Source: Apoda limacodes (taxonomy: Eukaryota > Arthropoda > Insecta > Lepidoptera > Limacodidae). Taken from it: 64,000 nt of DNA. The notes beneath the pieces were generated by a model. It had not been told where the DNA came from and searched no databases. It worked only from the letters and a program-made list of their open reading frames with translations. Position numbers and translations under genes: made by a program. This document shows positions 46,431-58,318 of this stretch, in pieces (the first letter of the stretch is position 1; each line of letters starts with the position of its first letter). The stretch lies in the NCBI GenBank assembly GCA_946406115.1, contig OX291562.1, positions 7,160,001 to 7,224,000 of the forward strand, in the 5' to 3' direction.

Positions 46431-47574
46431 ACTTTATTGGATTGTAAATTTGGAAAGAAAGTAAATTATATAGAATTAAGAAATTTTATTATATTATATA
46501 CATAATTGTATTTTATTACAATTTGTTTTTTTTAATTTTAAGTGCTTTACCTGTAATGTACTAAGATTAAAATTACCGCGGTAAAAATTAAGACTGTTTT
46601 TATAATTGTTATATGAGCAACCCACAAATAAATTCCTAGATAAAACCAATACGAAACAAAATAATAAAATTACAACTTTGAATACAATACAAGTCAATAC
46701 AGATAGTTGAAGAACATCCGCTATTTTACCGTATAGGCATTTTTTACCGTAAGAACGAAACCAGAACTTTTCCACGATTAAAAGGTCATTTAACTTACCG
46801 TAACACCCAATAAACTCAATTCAACGCGGTCTATTGTGTGTGAAGCAATATTGGAAAAATAGTCACCATTAATAAACTACAAACTTTAAGGCTGGGTTGC
46901 ACCAACTAACTTTGACGGCCGGTTAAGTTTGAAAAAAGGTGCCTATGCAAATTTTCATACAATCTTCCATTTTTGACGGCTGGTTAACGTCAATGTTAGT
47001 TCGCGCAACCCAGTCTAAGTTTTAAATATTTTGTGCTGACAGTCGGAATTCGGACAAGTCAAATACTACGATCTATTATTTTTCATTTTGATTTCACGTT
47101 TAGGGTTCCGTAGTCAAAAAAACAAGAGTTCCTTTACACTTTTGTTATACCGTCCGTGAATCCATCCAATAAGTCAAAGCCATTTCATTCAGAGAATATT
47201 GTTGCGAACAGAGCTTAGTGAACTGTACAATAATTGAAAAATGGCTCTGAAAAGTTACGTTACGTATTTTGTCGGGAAACAAATATTTTCTACGTTTTAG
47301 TCCATTCATAAAAACGTATATAATTACTTCTTATTTATTTTTTGGTCTTTTCTGTATTCATTTGGTAGTTAACTAAAAAAAAAAGGAAAAGTGATAGACT
47401 TGGAAATGATACAAAGATTTTTTTATTACTTGATTATTTTTCGTCAATTATTGTTGAAATTTCTTTTAAAACATAATAAAACCTAATACAAACTATTGAA
47501 AATTGCATTGTCATTAGGTTCTGTGGATGTGTAAAGTGGTAAAAAATGAAATGGAAAAAAAATCAAAACTAAAT

Positions 47575-47822
47575 AAATTAATATCTTTTGACATTACACA
47601 CATCCGTATGGTCCAAAAACTAAGCAAAACTTGTGCTATGGATACCAGATAACGCATACAAATATATCCTTTTTTGTAAATACATACATGTTATACATAG
47701 AAAACACGCAGTCTCAAGATAAACACAAATAATAATGTTTGTGCGGGAATCGAACCCACGCCCCTCGTTTCAGTAGTCGGGTCATTACTCACTGAACCAC
47801 GGAGCAGACGTTTACAATTGTA
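47575..47822 (-). mobile_element. tRNA-derived SINE, copy 1
   Basis: The reverse complement starts with a tRNA-like head (CTCCGTGGTTCAGTGAGTAA and the B box GGGTTCGATTCCC). The body contains TTGTGTTTATCTTGAGACTG and GGTATCCATAGCACAAG. It ends near a TTAATTTATTTA tail. The copy at 58085-58318 is co-linear. Confidence 0.75.
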
Positions 47823-48461
47823 TATCTACAGCTACGTGACAAAATCTACACGATCTCATAGAACAGGAACGTGTAAAGTGGCGTTCAAAAGCAAAAATAA
47901 CTTTCTAGTCACACGTGATAAGGTCTTTTTGAGAGTGTTGGTTGTAAACTCATTTATTTTAATTAAAGTGATGAGTTAATCATGAGATTTTTTCAAATTT
48001 TTACTAAGTTATAGTTAAGAAACAAATCTTAATCTTATTAATTACATTCAATAAACATTTTATTTTTATATAATATAGACCAATTGACTGATAAAGTCAA
48101 AGTCATAGCAAAAAGAATTCTGTATCTTTTAACGTACTTAAGCGAGCACCATTAATGGAATTTGGCAAATTCATCCCCTAAAGGTGTAAAATGTTGGTTG
48201 GAAGTTTGTTTGCAAAAACATTATATTTGAAACTAAGTGCAATTAAATTAGTACATTTAGGTTGAAAATTAAGTGTCGTGTATTTCGCCGTTTCATCAAC
48301 CTCTAGAGGGCAAAATAGGGTATTTATATTTGTATGTGAATTTCGATATTTTTTGTAGGTGAAACCATTAACAGTTAATTGGTAGAAGACTTTTTTCCGC
48401 GACTTTGTCCGACTAAGTCGCGAAAAAAAAGGTAGTCACAAACTCTCTTAAATACTAAAAA

Positions 48462-49240
48462 ATCGGCCAAGTACGAGTCGGACTCGCGCACGAAGGGTTC
48501 CGTACCATTGTCTATAAAAACGGTCAAAAAATCACGTTTGTGGTATGGGAGCCCCCTTAAATGTTTGTTTTTTTTTTATTTCAATTTATTTTTAAAGTGA
48601 ACATATCAATATTCTGTGAATATTTCAAGCGTTTATACCTGTTTTCCAGATGTACCACTTCATTTAAGTAACTTTTAATGGAATTTGTACGAAAATTTCA
48701 CTACGTAAGTACATTTTATAATTTAACTATTACTTAAATATTCGATTCGATTCGGTCGACTATTACTCGTTAGCCTGTAAAGTGTAGGTACTTACCCGTG
48801 ATAGTTTTTAATATTTCCAACTATCACGTACTTTCATGTAATTTTTTTTACATTTCCAAATACTACACTTTTGCTGGTAGACGGGGGGGACACTTGACTC
48901 TAACAAAAATTAGTACTTTAAAGCTAAATGTTTCGCAAACGGAGCCCTAAATTAAAAAATGTTCTTTGCATACCACCAATGTTTTTGGAATTCCTATCAA
49001 AAGATATCCAACACGACGGGGTAGACGAGAAAAAAAATTACGTCCCCTCTTCACGTGTATGCTAAAAAATTTTTTTTTAAAGTTTTTATTATACCACTTT
49101 GTCGGCTGGATCAATGTGTATATTCCTGCCAAATTGCAGCTTTTTCGTATTAGTAGTTTTTGAACTAAACCGCTGACAGACGGACGGACGGACATGGCGA
49201 AACTATAAGGGTTCCTTGTTGACTACGGAACCCTAAAAAT
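48462..49240 (+). repeat. AGGGTTCCGTA-class repeat, longest copy
   Basis: It starts with AAAAATCGGCCAAGTACGAG and CGAAGGGTTCCGTACC, and ends with GACTACGGAACCCTAAAAAT after a GACGGACGGACGG run. The two ends carry short inverted repeats (GGGTTCCGTA/TACGGAACCC). The middle is AT-rich. Overlapping open frames on both strands at 48947-49195 are not genes. Confidence 0.65.
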
Positions 49241-49797
49241 GGTAAAAATAATCATGAGAAAAGTTTGTAAAAAAAAACATCATGCATTAAAAACTGGCAG
49301 AGCGTAAGTCGAATTCGCGCACGAACGGGTTTCGTACCACCACGATGCACGAGCCCGACTCATAGTTGGCCATTTTTTTTATTTGCTGTTTTACTTTAGA
49401 GCTTACACTATAATCACTTTAAGTATGAATCTTTTATGTATTACTCTTTCAAGGAGGGATCATAAAGGGTTCATAAAATATTATTATATCATAACTTTGA
49501 CGATTCAAAAGTGTTTTTTTAAAAACCTAATTTGAAAAAAAAAATACTTTGACATTGAACAACAGCGCAAAAACAACAAAGACGTATTTCTAACCTTAAT
49601 TTCAACCAGTTAGAAAAAAACAAAAAGAAATATATCTATATAAAAATATTCGATGATTTGAGCTTTTCAGTTAACGAAGATAAATTATTTAGATCGTTAT
49701 TACAGTAGGTTATCTTTCTAAAATAATAGATATGTCTACCTACTACATTTATTTGAGCTCAGTTTTAATATATTTTTTTTTTGATTTGATATCTACA

Positions 49798-50195
49798 TTT
49801 TTAGGGTTCCATACCTCAACAGGAAAAACGGAACCCTTATAGGATCACTTTATTGTCCGTCCATCCATCCGTCGCTTGGAGGTATCAAGCTAAAATTAAT
49901 ATCAAAAACTACTGTCCCTTGGAGCTGTAAAAAAAAAAAAACTTCTAAGCTAACGCAATCAAAAAATACAGCCGCTTATGCCGCAAATTTTTGAAACTCG
50001 CAAGGGAATCAAAACCTAGAGGAAGTACTTCCCGTGAACTTGAAATTCTTGAAATTCGGTATAAGCAATGTCTAACAGATAAAGGAAAAATTGCGAAAAC
50101 CGTAAATTTTTAGTTACATCATATACAACATGTAATGAGTTAGCACAGAACACTCGGTGCGCGAGCCAAACTCACACTTGGCCGGTTTTTTTTTC
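49798..50195 (-). repeat. AGGGTTCCGTA-class repeat, inverted copy
   Basis: It starts TTTTTAGGGTTCCATACC and ends CTCACACTTGGCCGG, the reverse order of the 48462 copy. Confidence 0.65.
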
Positions 50196-50556
50196 TTTTT
50201 AAGTAGCAAATTGGTAACTTAATAAGCAGTAGTAAGCTTAACACCAAAAAGTTCTTGGGACTAGTTATAATAATACAAGTCAAATGAATGACACCCGGAA
50301 AACGTCTGTACGTTCCTTAATAAGTTTACTTTTGTGAATAACACAAGTGTGTATTATGAATTAAATATGACACATCATTTTCTAGTACTTACAAGTAGTT
50401 GATAGCGAAAGTTCAACATCTTACCTACTTTGATTGAAGTTAGTAACATTTTCCAAACACATCACGAATTTACGTACGTATACTTATAGCAAAGTAAGGT
50501 CATTGAAATGCTACATTTAGACAAGTGAAATGACACACAAAAAAAAATTAAATGAA

Positions 50557-50745
50557 TATTAAGAGGTAGTTGACGCGATATGTAACTAAGTGTGCATAAG
50601 TAATGCGGCCTCATCGTTTTTCACTGTTTTTTCATTAAAAAACATGAAAATAATAATAAGTTATTACACATTGTTGTTATCAAAAAATGCGTTTTTTCAG
50701 AGTCTTAAGCACTATCACGGCTATACTTATATTATACTTTAGCAA
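50557..50745 (+). mobile_element. Truncated piggyBac-like MITE
   Basis: ATTAAGAGGTAGTTGACGCG is followed by the same interior as 5263 onward (ACACATTGTTGTTATCAAAA and GCGTTTTTTCAGAGTCT). The right inverted end is not present. Confidence 0.6.
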
Positions 50746-51077
50746 ACGTATAAACTAGGGCACAGCACTTAGGACTTTAGAGATTTCTTTTCCGCATTAT
50801 ATGCAGAATTCCCGCCACAACTGGTCACTATTATGCTCATCGCATCGAGTTGAAGGGACTCTAGGACACATCTACTTCATCAGCCATCCGTTATTCCACA
50901 CTCCCAGCAACTTGGCAGTGTAAATGATAACATCCAGAACGAACTGTTTGAAAACTTTTGTATTCAGATCTTGCGGTATAGGTACAGGTAGACTTGACAA
51001 ATTTGACCAAATATTGCCCTCCTAAGATCCACTTATCGGCTTCATGTCAAGTTTGATTTTCTGTTCAAGAAAAAAAT

Positions 51078-51475
51078 ATTAAGATGACTTACGGTATAGA
51101 AACACGGATTCTGACTGCTGGCCTTTTAAGTAAGTCCATAGTCACTCAACGAGCGATGAAGAAAGCTATGCTTGGTGTTTTCTTTCCCCGTAAAATCCTG
51201 AACGAGGAAATTCGCCAAATAACCAAAGTCACCAACATAGCTCAATCGTTATCAAGCTGAAAAGGCAATGGGCAGACCACACCGCTTATTGAACCAAAAC
51301 AGATGGGGAAAGAAAAGGTCTTTAAAGTGGCGATCACGGTTCGGAAAATATAGCGTGGGACGGTACCTGGTTAAAGCAGCAGGAAGCAAGCAAGTAAACA
51401 AGCGGTACAAAACCAGTCGTTGTGGAGACCTGGACGTCGATGACATAATCCTAGACCGCCTTGGATGAGGTGCCG
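51078..51475 (+). pseudogene. RTE-clade LINE, 3'-terminal fragment
   Basis: The frame runs from MTYGIETRILTAGLLSKS through VTQRAMKKAMLGVFFPRKIL and NEEIRQITKVTNIAQ. A frameshift then gives KKRSLKWRSRFGKYSVGRY. These are the post-RT tail blocks of RTE polyproteins, diverged and broken by stops. Confidence 0.7.
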
Positions 51476-51997
51476 TTGATATACACTGGCATTTGCATTG
51501 TTGCTCGAACATGCCTTTTTTACTATTCAAATTTATGTCACGGCCCTCTTGTGGTGACAATACATTTTTAGTTATCCCAGAGACACTGCCATAATAACCA
51601 TGATGTCAGCCAACCAAAAGGGTGCGATGTATTTATCGTTTACGTTTATGTCAAATGTAATATACACGACCAAAGTGATTACTTCGTTATCTTAGCCTGT
51701 GCAAGTCTAGTGTTGAAAGTGGGCCTTGTTAATACCGTATGTAAAACTCAGGAAATTTTGAGTTAATAACGCTGGTGACTGTAAATTATCTAAATTTTCC
51801 TTTTTTCTTCTGATAATACGAATATATTTTATTCGCTGCTTTAACTATTAATTCTAGCAATATTCTAGCATATTTTACGCAGTGACAATAATACTGATTA
51901 TATTGGAACATGTACATGATTTCCCAAGAAAATTGACCATCCGGCTAGCGATGGATCACAAGATCCGTGCGTAGTGAAAGCGGGCGAAAGCTGAGGA

Positions 51998-52085
51998 ATT
52001 ACTTATTAAACTATGTTTAGTAAATATACACTTATTAAACTATGTTTAGTAATACTACTTATTAAACTATGTTTAGTAAATATAT
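51998..52085. repeat. Short tandem repeat, three units
   Basis: Three copies of CTTATTAAACTATGTTTAGTA with short AT spacers. Confidence 0.8.
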
Positions 52086-52099
52086 ATCGCCATGCCACA

Positions 52100-53620
52100 T
52101 TTCATCCTAATCGGTACAGCAGTTTAAGCGTGAAGAGGTAACAGACAGACAGGCAGAGTTACTTTCGCATTTATAATATTAGTACGTATAATCTAGCTTA
52201 GGTTATTGCCACGAGATGTGGCTTACATTTTAGGCCTTTATTATTAATTGTCTCTCTACCTATCCCTTCATCAAAAATCTAACTATCCTAATAAACGATT
52301 GCGACATGAAGATTAGGTGCATCGGAATTTGACCTGCAGAAAAACTACATTAGAAAAAAGATATCCTATACTCTTTTCCGTCCCTAGAGTTATTTCTGTG
52401 CCAAAATAGTAGATTGTATCGCAGGGGATCAAAATAATATTTTTACGGCGAGGGCGCTATTTTAAATCCATATTGGAGCGAAGGGTTTTATTTTATTTTA
52501 TAGTTTATTTGAAAAACCAACCATCTAACAAATTACAAAAAATATTACATAAAAATTTTCTTAAAAAAGCGAATTATAGGTGTTCACCATGTTTTCCTAA
52601 ATGATTTCGTGTTTCGGTTATTTAACAATGCAAAAATTAACCTGTGAATCATACATTATACAAATATCAGTGTTTTAACATTGTGCACATGTTTTAGTGC
52701 AATAATTAATAATTATGCTTATAAGTATACACATACATACATACATATGGATATACAATATACAAACTTACACATATACAGCAATAAATTAGTGATAAAT
52801 GATTATTTTATCAAAACAATTAATAAATATATATTTAATGTACATATATATATATATATATAAGCGTTACTCGAGATTAAGTAAGATTTTAGTAAGGGTA
52901 GACTTAAAAGTTTGTTTGGTTCCGTAGAAAAGGTCTACTTCGTGAAAAACGGTGTTGTACGTTTTTACCAATCGCAATTAAAATTGAATATTGGCCGTAA
53001 TCAGTAAAATGTAGCTGTTTGACGCGTCGGTTGTTCCGGACAGTCCAAGTGACCATTAATAATGTCAAATAGTAAAGTCAAATCTAACAAGATTTGTCGT
53101 TGCTCAAAAATCATTAGATTTTATTCGGCACAGCTAGCAGTGTACGTTTTGGTTATTGCTTGAGTACTATAATTAAGTATTTTTATGAATTTCTTCTGTG
53201 CTTTCTCTATTTTCTCTTTATGAATTTTGTACAGAGGTGACCAAAGGAATAATAGGAATGTGGGATAAAAAAGGACTTAACCGTTCTTGTAACGACGCCG
53301 AGGTTTTTAAGTGCCTCGTTAGTAATATAATTTCAGGGTAAAAGTATTAAATGTGTGTTTTTCTTAACCACTATAAAAATTCTATGTGTGTAGATACTTC
53401 TTTTCCCCTCCAACTATTCCTATGTCAAAAATTAAGTCAGTTAAATACTTCGTCTGTTGAGTTTTTTATTACTCTTTAAGAGCAATAAAAACATAATTCA
53501 TCATTAAAAAATTGGTATTTTAGTTGAAATGATAGTTTTGAGGGAAATATCCTAAAAATAGGACATTTTTATCCCTATAAAGGGTAGAAACGTATGAATT
53601 ATGTCAAAGATAAAACATAT
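52100..53620. other. AT-rich stretch with diffuse repeats
   Basis: It contains a (TACA)n and (TA)n run at about 52725-52862 and no recognisable gene. The patch at 53160-53360 is less AT-rich and may be a decayed LINE on the minus strand, but no motif is clear. Confidence 0.35.
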
Positions 53621-53925
53621 AATGAGGAATTGTTCGAAATGATGCCCACGGCTACTTTCTACCATCGCACTGCTCGCCATCGACAGGGAATTCATTCTCA
53701 CACTTTGGAACATAAATGGTCGCGTACAGTGCGGTTTCAGAGAAACTTCCTCCCGCGAACGCTTGGGTTGTGGAATGAGCTCCCTGCCAAGGTTTTCTCT
53801 AAGGACTACAGTATGGGGTTCTTCAAAAAAGAAGTTATTAGATTTCTGAAGGGTCGGCAACGCGCAAGTGATGCCCTGGTGTTGCAAGCGTCCATAGGCT
53901 ACGGAAAAAAAAAAAATATATAAAA
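53621..53925 (+). pseudogene. Jockey-type LINE, C-terminal and 3' fragment
   Basis: The frame is open from EELFEMMPTATFYHRTARH through HTLEHKWSRTVRFQRNF and LGLWNELPAKVFS to FLKGRQRASD, then a poly-A run at 53905. This is the best preserved C-terminus of this LINE family in the window. Only the last 100 or so codons are present. Confidence 0.8.
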
Positions 53926-55009
53926 ATCGTTTAGATACTAAAAAAGTAAATAAAATAAATCACTATCATATTTATAAACTTTGAAATCAAATATATATAA
54001 ACAAATTTATCTTCTCAACACTTAGTAACAGTTACGTAAATGTTCACTATTTTATTACAATTTTGTAGACGAGCTCCAGACTAAAAACCAGTTTGACATA
54101 AAATGCAGGTTTTCAACTTTATTTGCCTTTCGGTTTGTGATACACTCAGAGTAGTTAAAAATTGTATGTATTAAGATTACAAAGTTACATCAGATAAATT
54201 AAAATATAGATTTTTTAAAAAAGGGGCAAAGTGTGTGTCGTAAGTTAAGTAACTAAGGTTCCGTGCAATAAAAATAATTGTAGATATCAGTAATATTTGT
54301 AATCCTTTTTTTTCAAACCATTTTCTTAGGATTTCTTTTATAAACTCCTTAATTATATTAATAAAGTTTACTATAGCTGTAGCTATAGTTCGTGTAAGCT
54401 CGGTTATAGTTATTTCCACAGGGACTTTTGAATTTTTTGGTATGAAAAGTAGCCTATGTCTTATTCCAGGACCTAATCTATATGTGTGCTAAGTTTCATC
54501 CTGATTCATCCAGTGGTTAAAACGAACATCCAACAATCCATCCATCCATCCAGACATACCCTCACATTTTTAATATTAGTAGGGTAGTATTAGTGTATTC
54601 TGCAATTATACTTTTTTGTTGATATGAAATTCGAATGTATGGGACAAATTATAATTAAATTTATTATTTTCACCTCAATTTTTTTTCCTTTTACATCCAA
54701 AAATGACCGTTACGTAAAAACTTAGTTTTCTTGTTGTTTGTTTTACCATCAATAAGTTATTTGACTAGTTTTTTTAATAGTTGGTATAATCATTTTGGAG
54801 GTTTACTGTAAATAAGAAACGTTGGCAAAGTTATTTTTTTTTTCTACAACTACATTTGAAGATATTATCATTTTAAGTTATGCGAAAAAAAAGGTGTACG
54901 GCGCGTTGAAGAATATTGTAATTTTCCACTTAAATTCATATAAATAATATAAATGTGAAAGTAACTCTGTATTTCTGTCTGTTACTTCTTTTAGCATGGA
55001 GATATTATT

Positions 55010-55125
55010 ATTGTATATGTAGATATTAGATCCCAACTGGAGTACGCAACTCAAATATGGAACCCTTATTATAATAAATATAACAATATGCTCGAAAAAC
55101 TACAAAAAAAAAATTACAGTTAATG
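55010..55125 (+). pseudogene. LINE reverse transcriptase thumb fragment
   Basis: A short reading RSQLEYATQIWNPYYNKY followed by NMLEKLQKK matches the conserved segment after the RT palm of Jockey/CR1-type LINEs. Confidence 0.6.
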
Positions 55126-55959
55126 CAGTTTGTCGAACTAACGCTGGTGAGCGCGCGCCGCTTCGAGTGCTTATGAATTCATAAAATGAGCTATTTTCAA
55201 ACGTCGATATTTAGAACTGCCATAACGAAGGCACTAACTTAAATATCTACTGTAAATTTACACAAACATCTGTTTTATAACAGATACTAGAATATTCAAA
55301 ATTTAGGTATTACATTTCCACACTAAATAAAAGCGAGTAAGATTCACATAGAATACATAACTGTTTGTTATTCCTAATAAACAAAATAAAAAAATAGTTT
55401 GAGAGTTGAGAACGGTCAAAGGCTACTTAAAAACGTCAAGAGTGTGTCAGTTTTTTAAGTTTAAAGAGTTGTCGTTGTAATCCTACACTGATAACCGCAT
55501 TTAGGGCGGGTGGAAATACGAGCAAAAGCTAATTACTTATACATTTGTGCTGCCGCAATAAAAGTGTTTCAAAAGTTTATTAGTAAGTCAGGAGTTATGT
55601 TCCTACAGTATGTATTAGAATTTTTCGTACCGAGTACAAAATTACGCTTTTTCTTACCCGGGGGAAGAAGCTTTCGTTCCGAGGGTAAGAAAGAACACCC
55701 ATTTCGTACTCGGTACGCACGTTACTTTTTCTACTACCTAAGAGTCTTATATAAAATTTAAAAATAAGTAGAATTAATGCAGGTAGTAGAAAAATGTATT
55801 TTGATGAATGATGAATGTAGTAAACAGTTATACTCGGATAGTTGCTGTCATTAATTAGTTAAAAAGACCGCAGTTTACCTACCTACCTACCTATTAGACA
55901 TGCCCTACCAGTTTTATGTTCAACTAACTGACCCGGCGAACGTTGTTTCTTTTTTTAAA

Positions 55960-56285
55960 ACAAGCAACACGGCGTCTGCATAACAACTAACCAAAATTTT
56001 ATTGCAATAAAACCCTTATAATGCAAGTCCAACTCGCATTTGACCATTTTTTTCTTTCATAGGAACCTTCCCCGACGTGTGCATAACAACTTACCAAAAT
56101 TTCATTACCATCGACTTACTCTTATTGTGCGAGTCCGACTCGCACTTGACCCTGTCCGACTCACACTTGACCCTTTTTTCTTTTTTAGAAACCTTCCTCG
56201 GTGTGTGCATTACAACTTACCAAAATTTCATTAGAATCGGTTTACCCTTATTGCGCGGGTCCGACTCGCACTTAATTATGCCTAC
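55960..56285 (+). repeat. Interspersed repeat with repeated GAGTCCGACTCGCACTTGA
   Basis: Three partial tandem copies share CAACTTACCAAAATTTCATT and GCGAGTCCGACTCGCACTTG boxes. The overlapping open frames are repeat artefacts. Confidence 0.5.
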
Positions 56286-56654
56286 GTCATACAAAGAATA
56301 CATCCTCCAAGTTTCAGGTCTCTACGATCAGCGGCTTAGGCTGTGCATTGATCCGTCAGTCAGTCATTCAGGACAAAGCATTTTATATGTAAAAATAAAT
56401 AATAATCGCGTCCTTCTTTTGAAAACTCATGTGAACTTAAATCTCTGCATCTATCACTAAAGGCACCTGATGTGTCAAAATCCTTATCCGATAAATATTT
56501 GCATAAGCTATTAGTTACACATCATGTGATAAATATGCTGAACGTAATGTAGGCTTTTTACGTAACTTTTTCTCGAATTATTCTAAAAATGCAATTTGTT
56601 TTTGGTTGATTCATTTTTTTATTAAATGTACATAACAAGAAGTTTGATAAGGAC

Positions 56655-56830
56655 TTGCCCACGAAGGGTTCCGTACCATTATTTATGATAACGCCAAAAC
56701 ATCACGTTTTTTGTATGGGAGCCCCCTTTAAATAGTTGTTTTATTTTAATTTAATTATCTATTTTTAAAGTGAACATTTAATTAAATATTTTGTGAATAT
56801 TTCAAGCGTCTTGTTATCAATTTCCAGCAA
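56655..56830 (+). repeat. AGGGTTCCGTA-class repeat fragment
   Basis: CCCACGAAGGGTTCCGTACC and GTATGGGAGCCCCC match the first part of the 48462 copy. Confidence 0.55.
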
Positions 56831-56898
56831 AAAACCAGCAAATAAATCACGTTTGTTGTATGGGAGTCCCTTAAATATTTATTTTATTCTGCTTTTTA

Positions 56899-57110
56899 AC
56901 CGACATAAAAAAAAGGAGGGGTTTCTTAATTCGTCTTTTTTTTATGTATGTTACCCGATTTCTCGAAGACGCCTGGACCGATTCGAGAAATTCTTTTATT
57001 ATTTAAAAGGTTATACTTTCCAGGTGACCACCAGGTGTAATTCAGATCAGATTTTTGGAAATTAGTAATTATTTTTACCTTTTTAGTACATCTTTTTGAA
57101 GCGGTTGTTT
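56899..57110. mobile_element. MITE related to 36736-36947
   Basis: The left end AACCGACATAAAAAAAAGGA and the right end TTTTTGAAGCGGTT are imperfect inverted repeats. The right 50 bp closely matches the right arm at 36905-36947. Confidence 0.65.
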
Positions 57111-57169
57111 TTTTTTGTTAATAAGTTTTTAGTATTTGTTGTTAAAGCAACAGAAATACATCTACTGTG

Positions 57170-57285
57170 AAAATTTTAACTGTTTAACTATCACGGATGA
57201 TGAGATACAGCCTGGTGACAGACGGACGGCGGACTCTTAATAATAGAGTTTTCTACGCTTTGGGTACGAAACCCTAAAAATTGGA
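57170..57285 (+). repeat. AGGGTTCCGTA-class repeat, 3' part
   Basis: ATGAGATACAGCCTGGTGAC, GACGGACGGC and GGGTACGAAACCCTAAAAAT mark the 3' half of this class. Confidence 0.55.
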
Positions 57286-58084
57286 GTTACGCTTTAAAAT
57301 TATAAAATCTGTTTGATATTCCATAAAAAATTAAATTATACGTCGTAAGACGTTAAAAACACAAAAAATCTCTATTTGTAACTACATTAAAAAAAATAGA
57401 TAAGCAACTTTTACATTGAAAACAATTTTTATTTAAAATTTAAAATGCTTCTATAAATCTACATACCAATTTTTATGTGCCCACTATTTATTATTTTCAA
57501 AATATAAAATATGCCGCTGGAAAATTCTAGTTTCCTGTACCCGCCCTAAATTTGGTTATTGGCGTTGGATTCCTCTAGCAACTCCTTGGTTATCCTAAAA
57601 AAAAATCTATAGAAAGCTATAGTTGGAACTTAAATAGAATTCTGTAATAATTATTCCCGTGGGAACTTTTAAAGTTTTTGATATAAAAAGTAGCTTATAG
57701 CCCTATCCGTCTTTTTAACTACCTCTTTGCCGAATTCAAGCTCAAGAAGATGCTCTGTTGTAACGTAATTGAGTAATAGACAAACTTACAAACAAACTTT
57801 GATTAATAATATTAGTAGGATTTTTTGATGATCTTGGTTCCTTATTCAGACGGCGGTTTTATATACTTTTCTTACGTCAGTACAAAAATGGAGCTACATT
57901 TTCATTCATCTCTCAGTTACTTAATGTACACAATTCGTTAGAGCCATTTCAGTAGCTACTAACTTAAGATTTGTATGCTCCGCACGTCTTATACTGAGTT
58001 AAATAAATCTTGTTTTGTAAAATTTGTACATGTGTGAATTTAACCTACTCTTTGGTACAGTCACAAGTAACTTCTTTATAAAGA

Positions 58085-58318
58085 TTTTTTTTTTATAAAC
58101 AATTTTGGATATTAGACACAGCGCCGTCTGGCCCCAAAGTAAGCAAAGCTTGTGTTATGGATACCAGACAACGGATACAAATACATATAACTTTTTTTTT
58201 TAAGACTCAAGACAAACACAAATGTTTATTACATAAATGTTTGTCCAGTGCGAGATTCGAACCCACACCCTTTGCACAGCAGCCGGTCACACTACCAACT
58301 ACTCTGTGAGGGATTTAT
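58085..58318 (-). mobile_element. tRNA-derived SINE, copy 2
   Basis: The antisense head has AGATTCGAACCCACACCC and the body has GTGTTATGGATACCAGACAA. It aligns in order with 47575-47822. Confidence 0.75.

Noticed and set aside
48947..49195. Overlapping open frames on both strands
   Set aside because: They lie inside an AGGGTTCCGTA-class repeat and have low-complexity translations.
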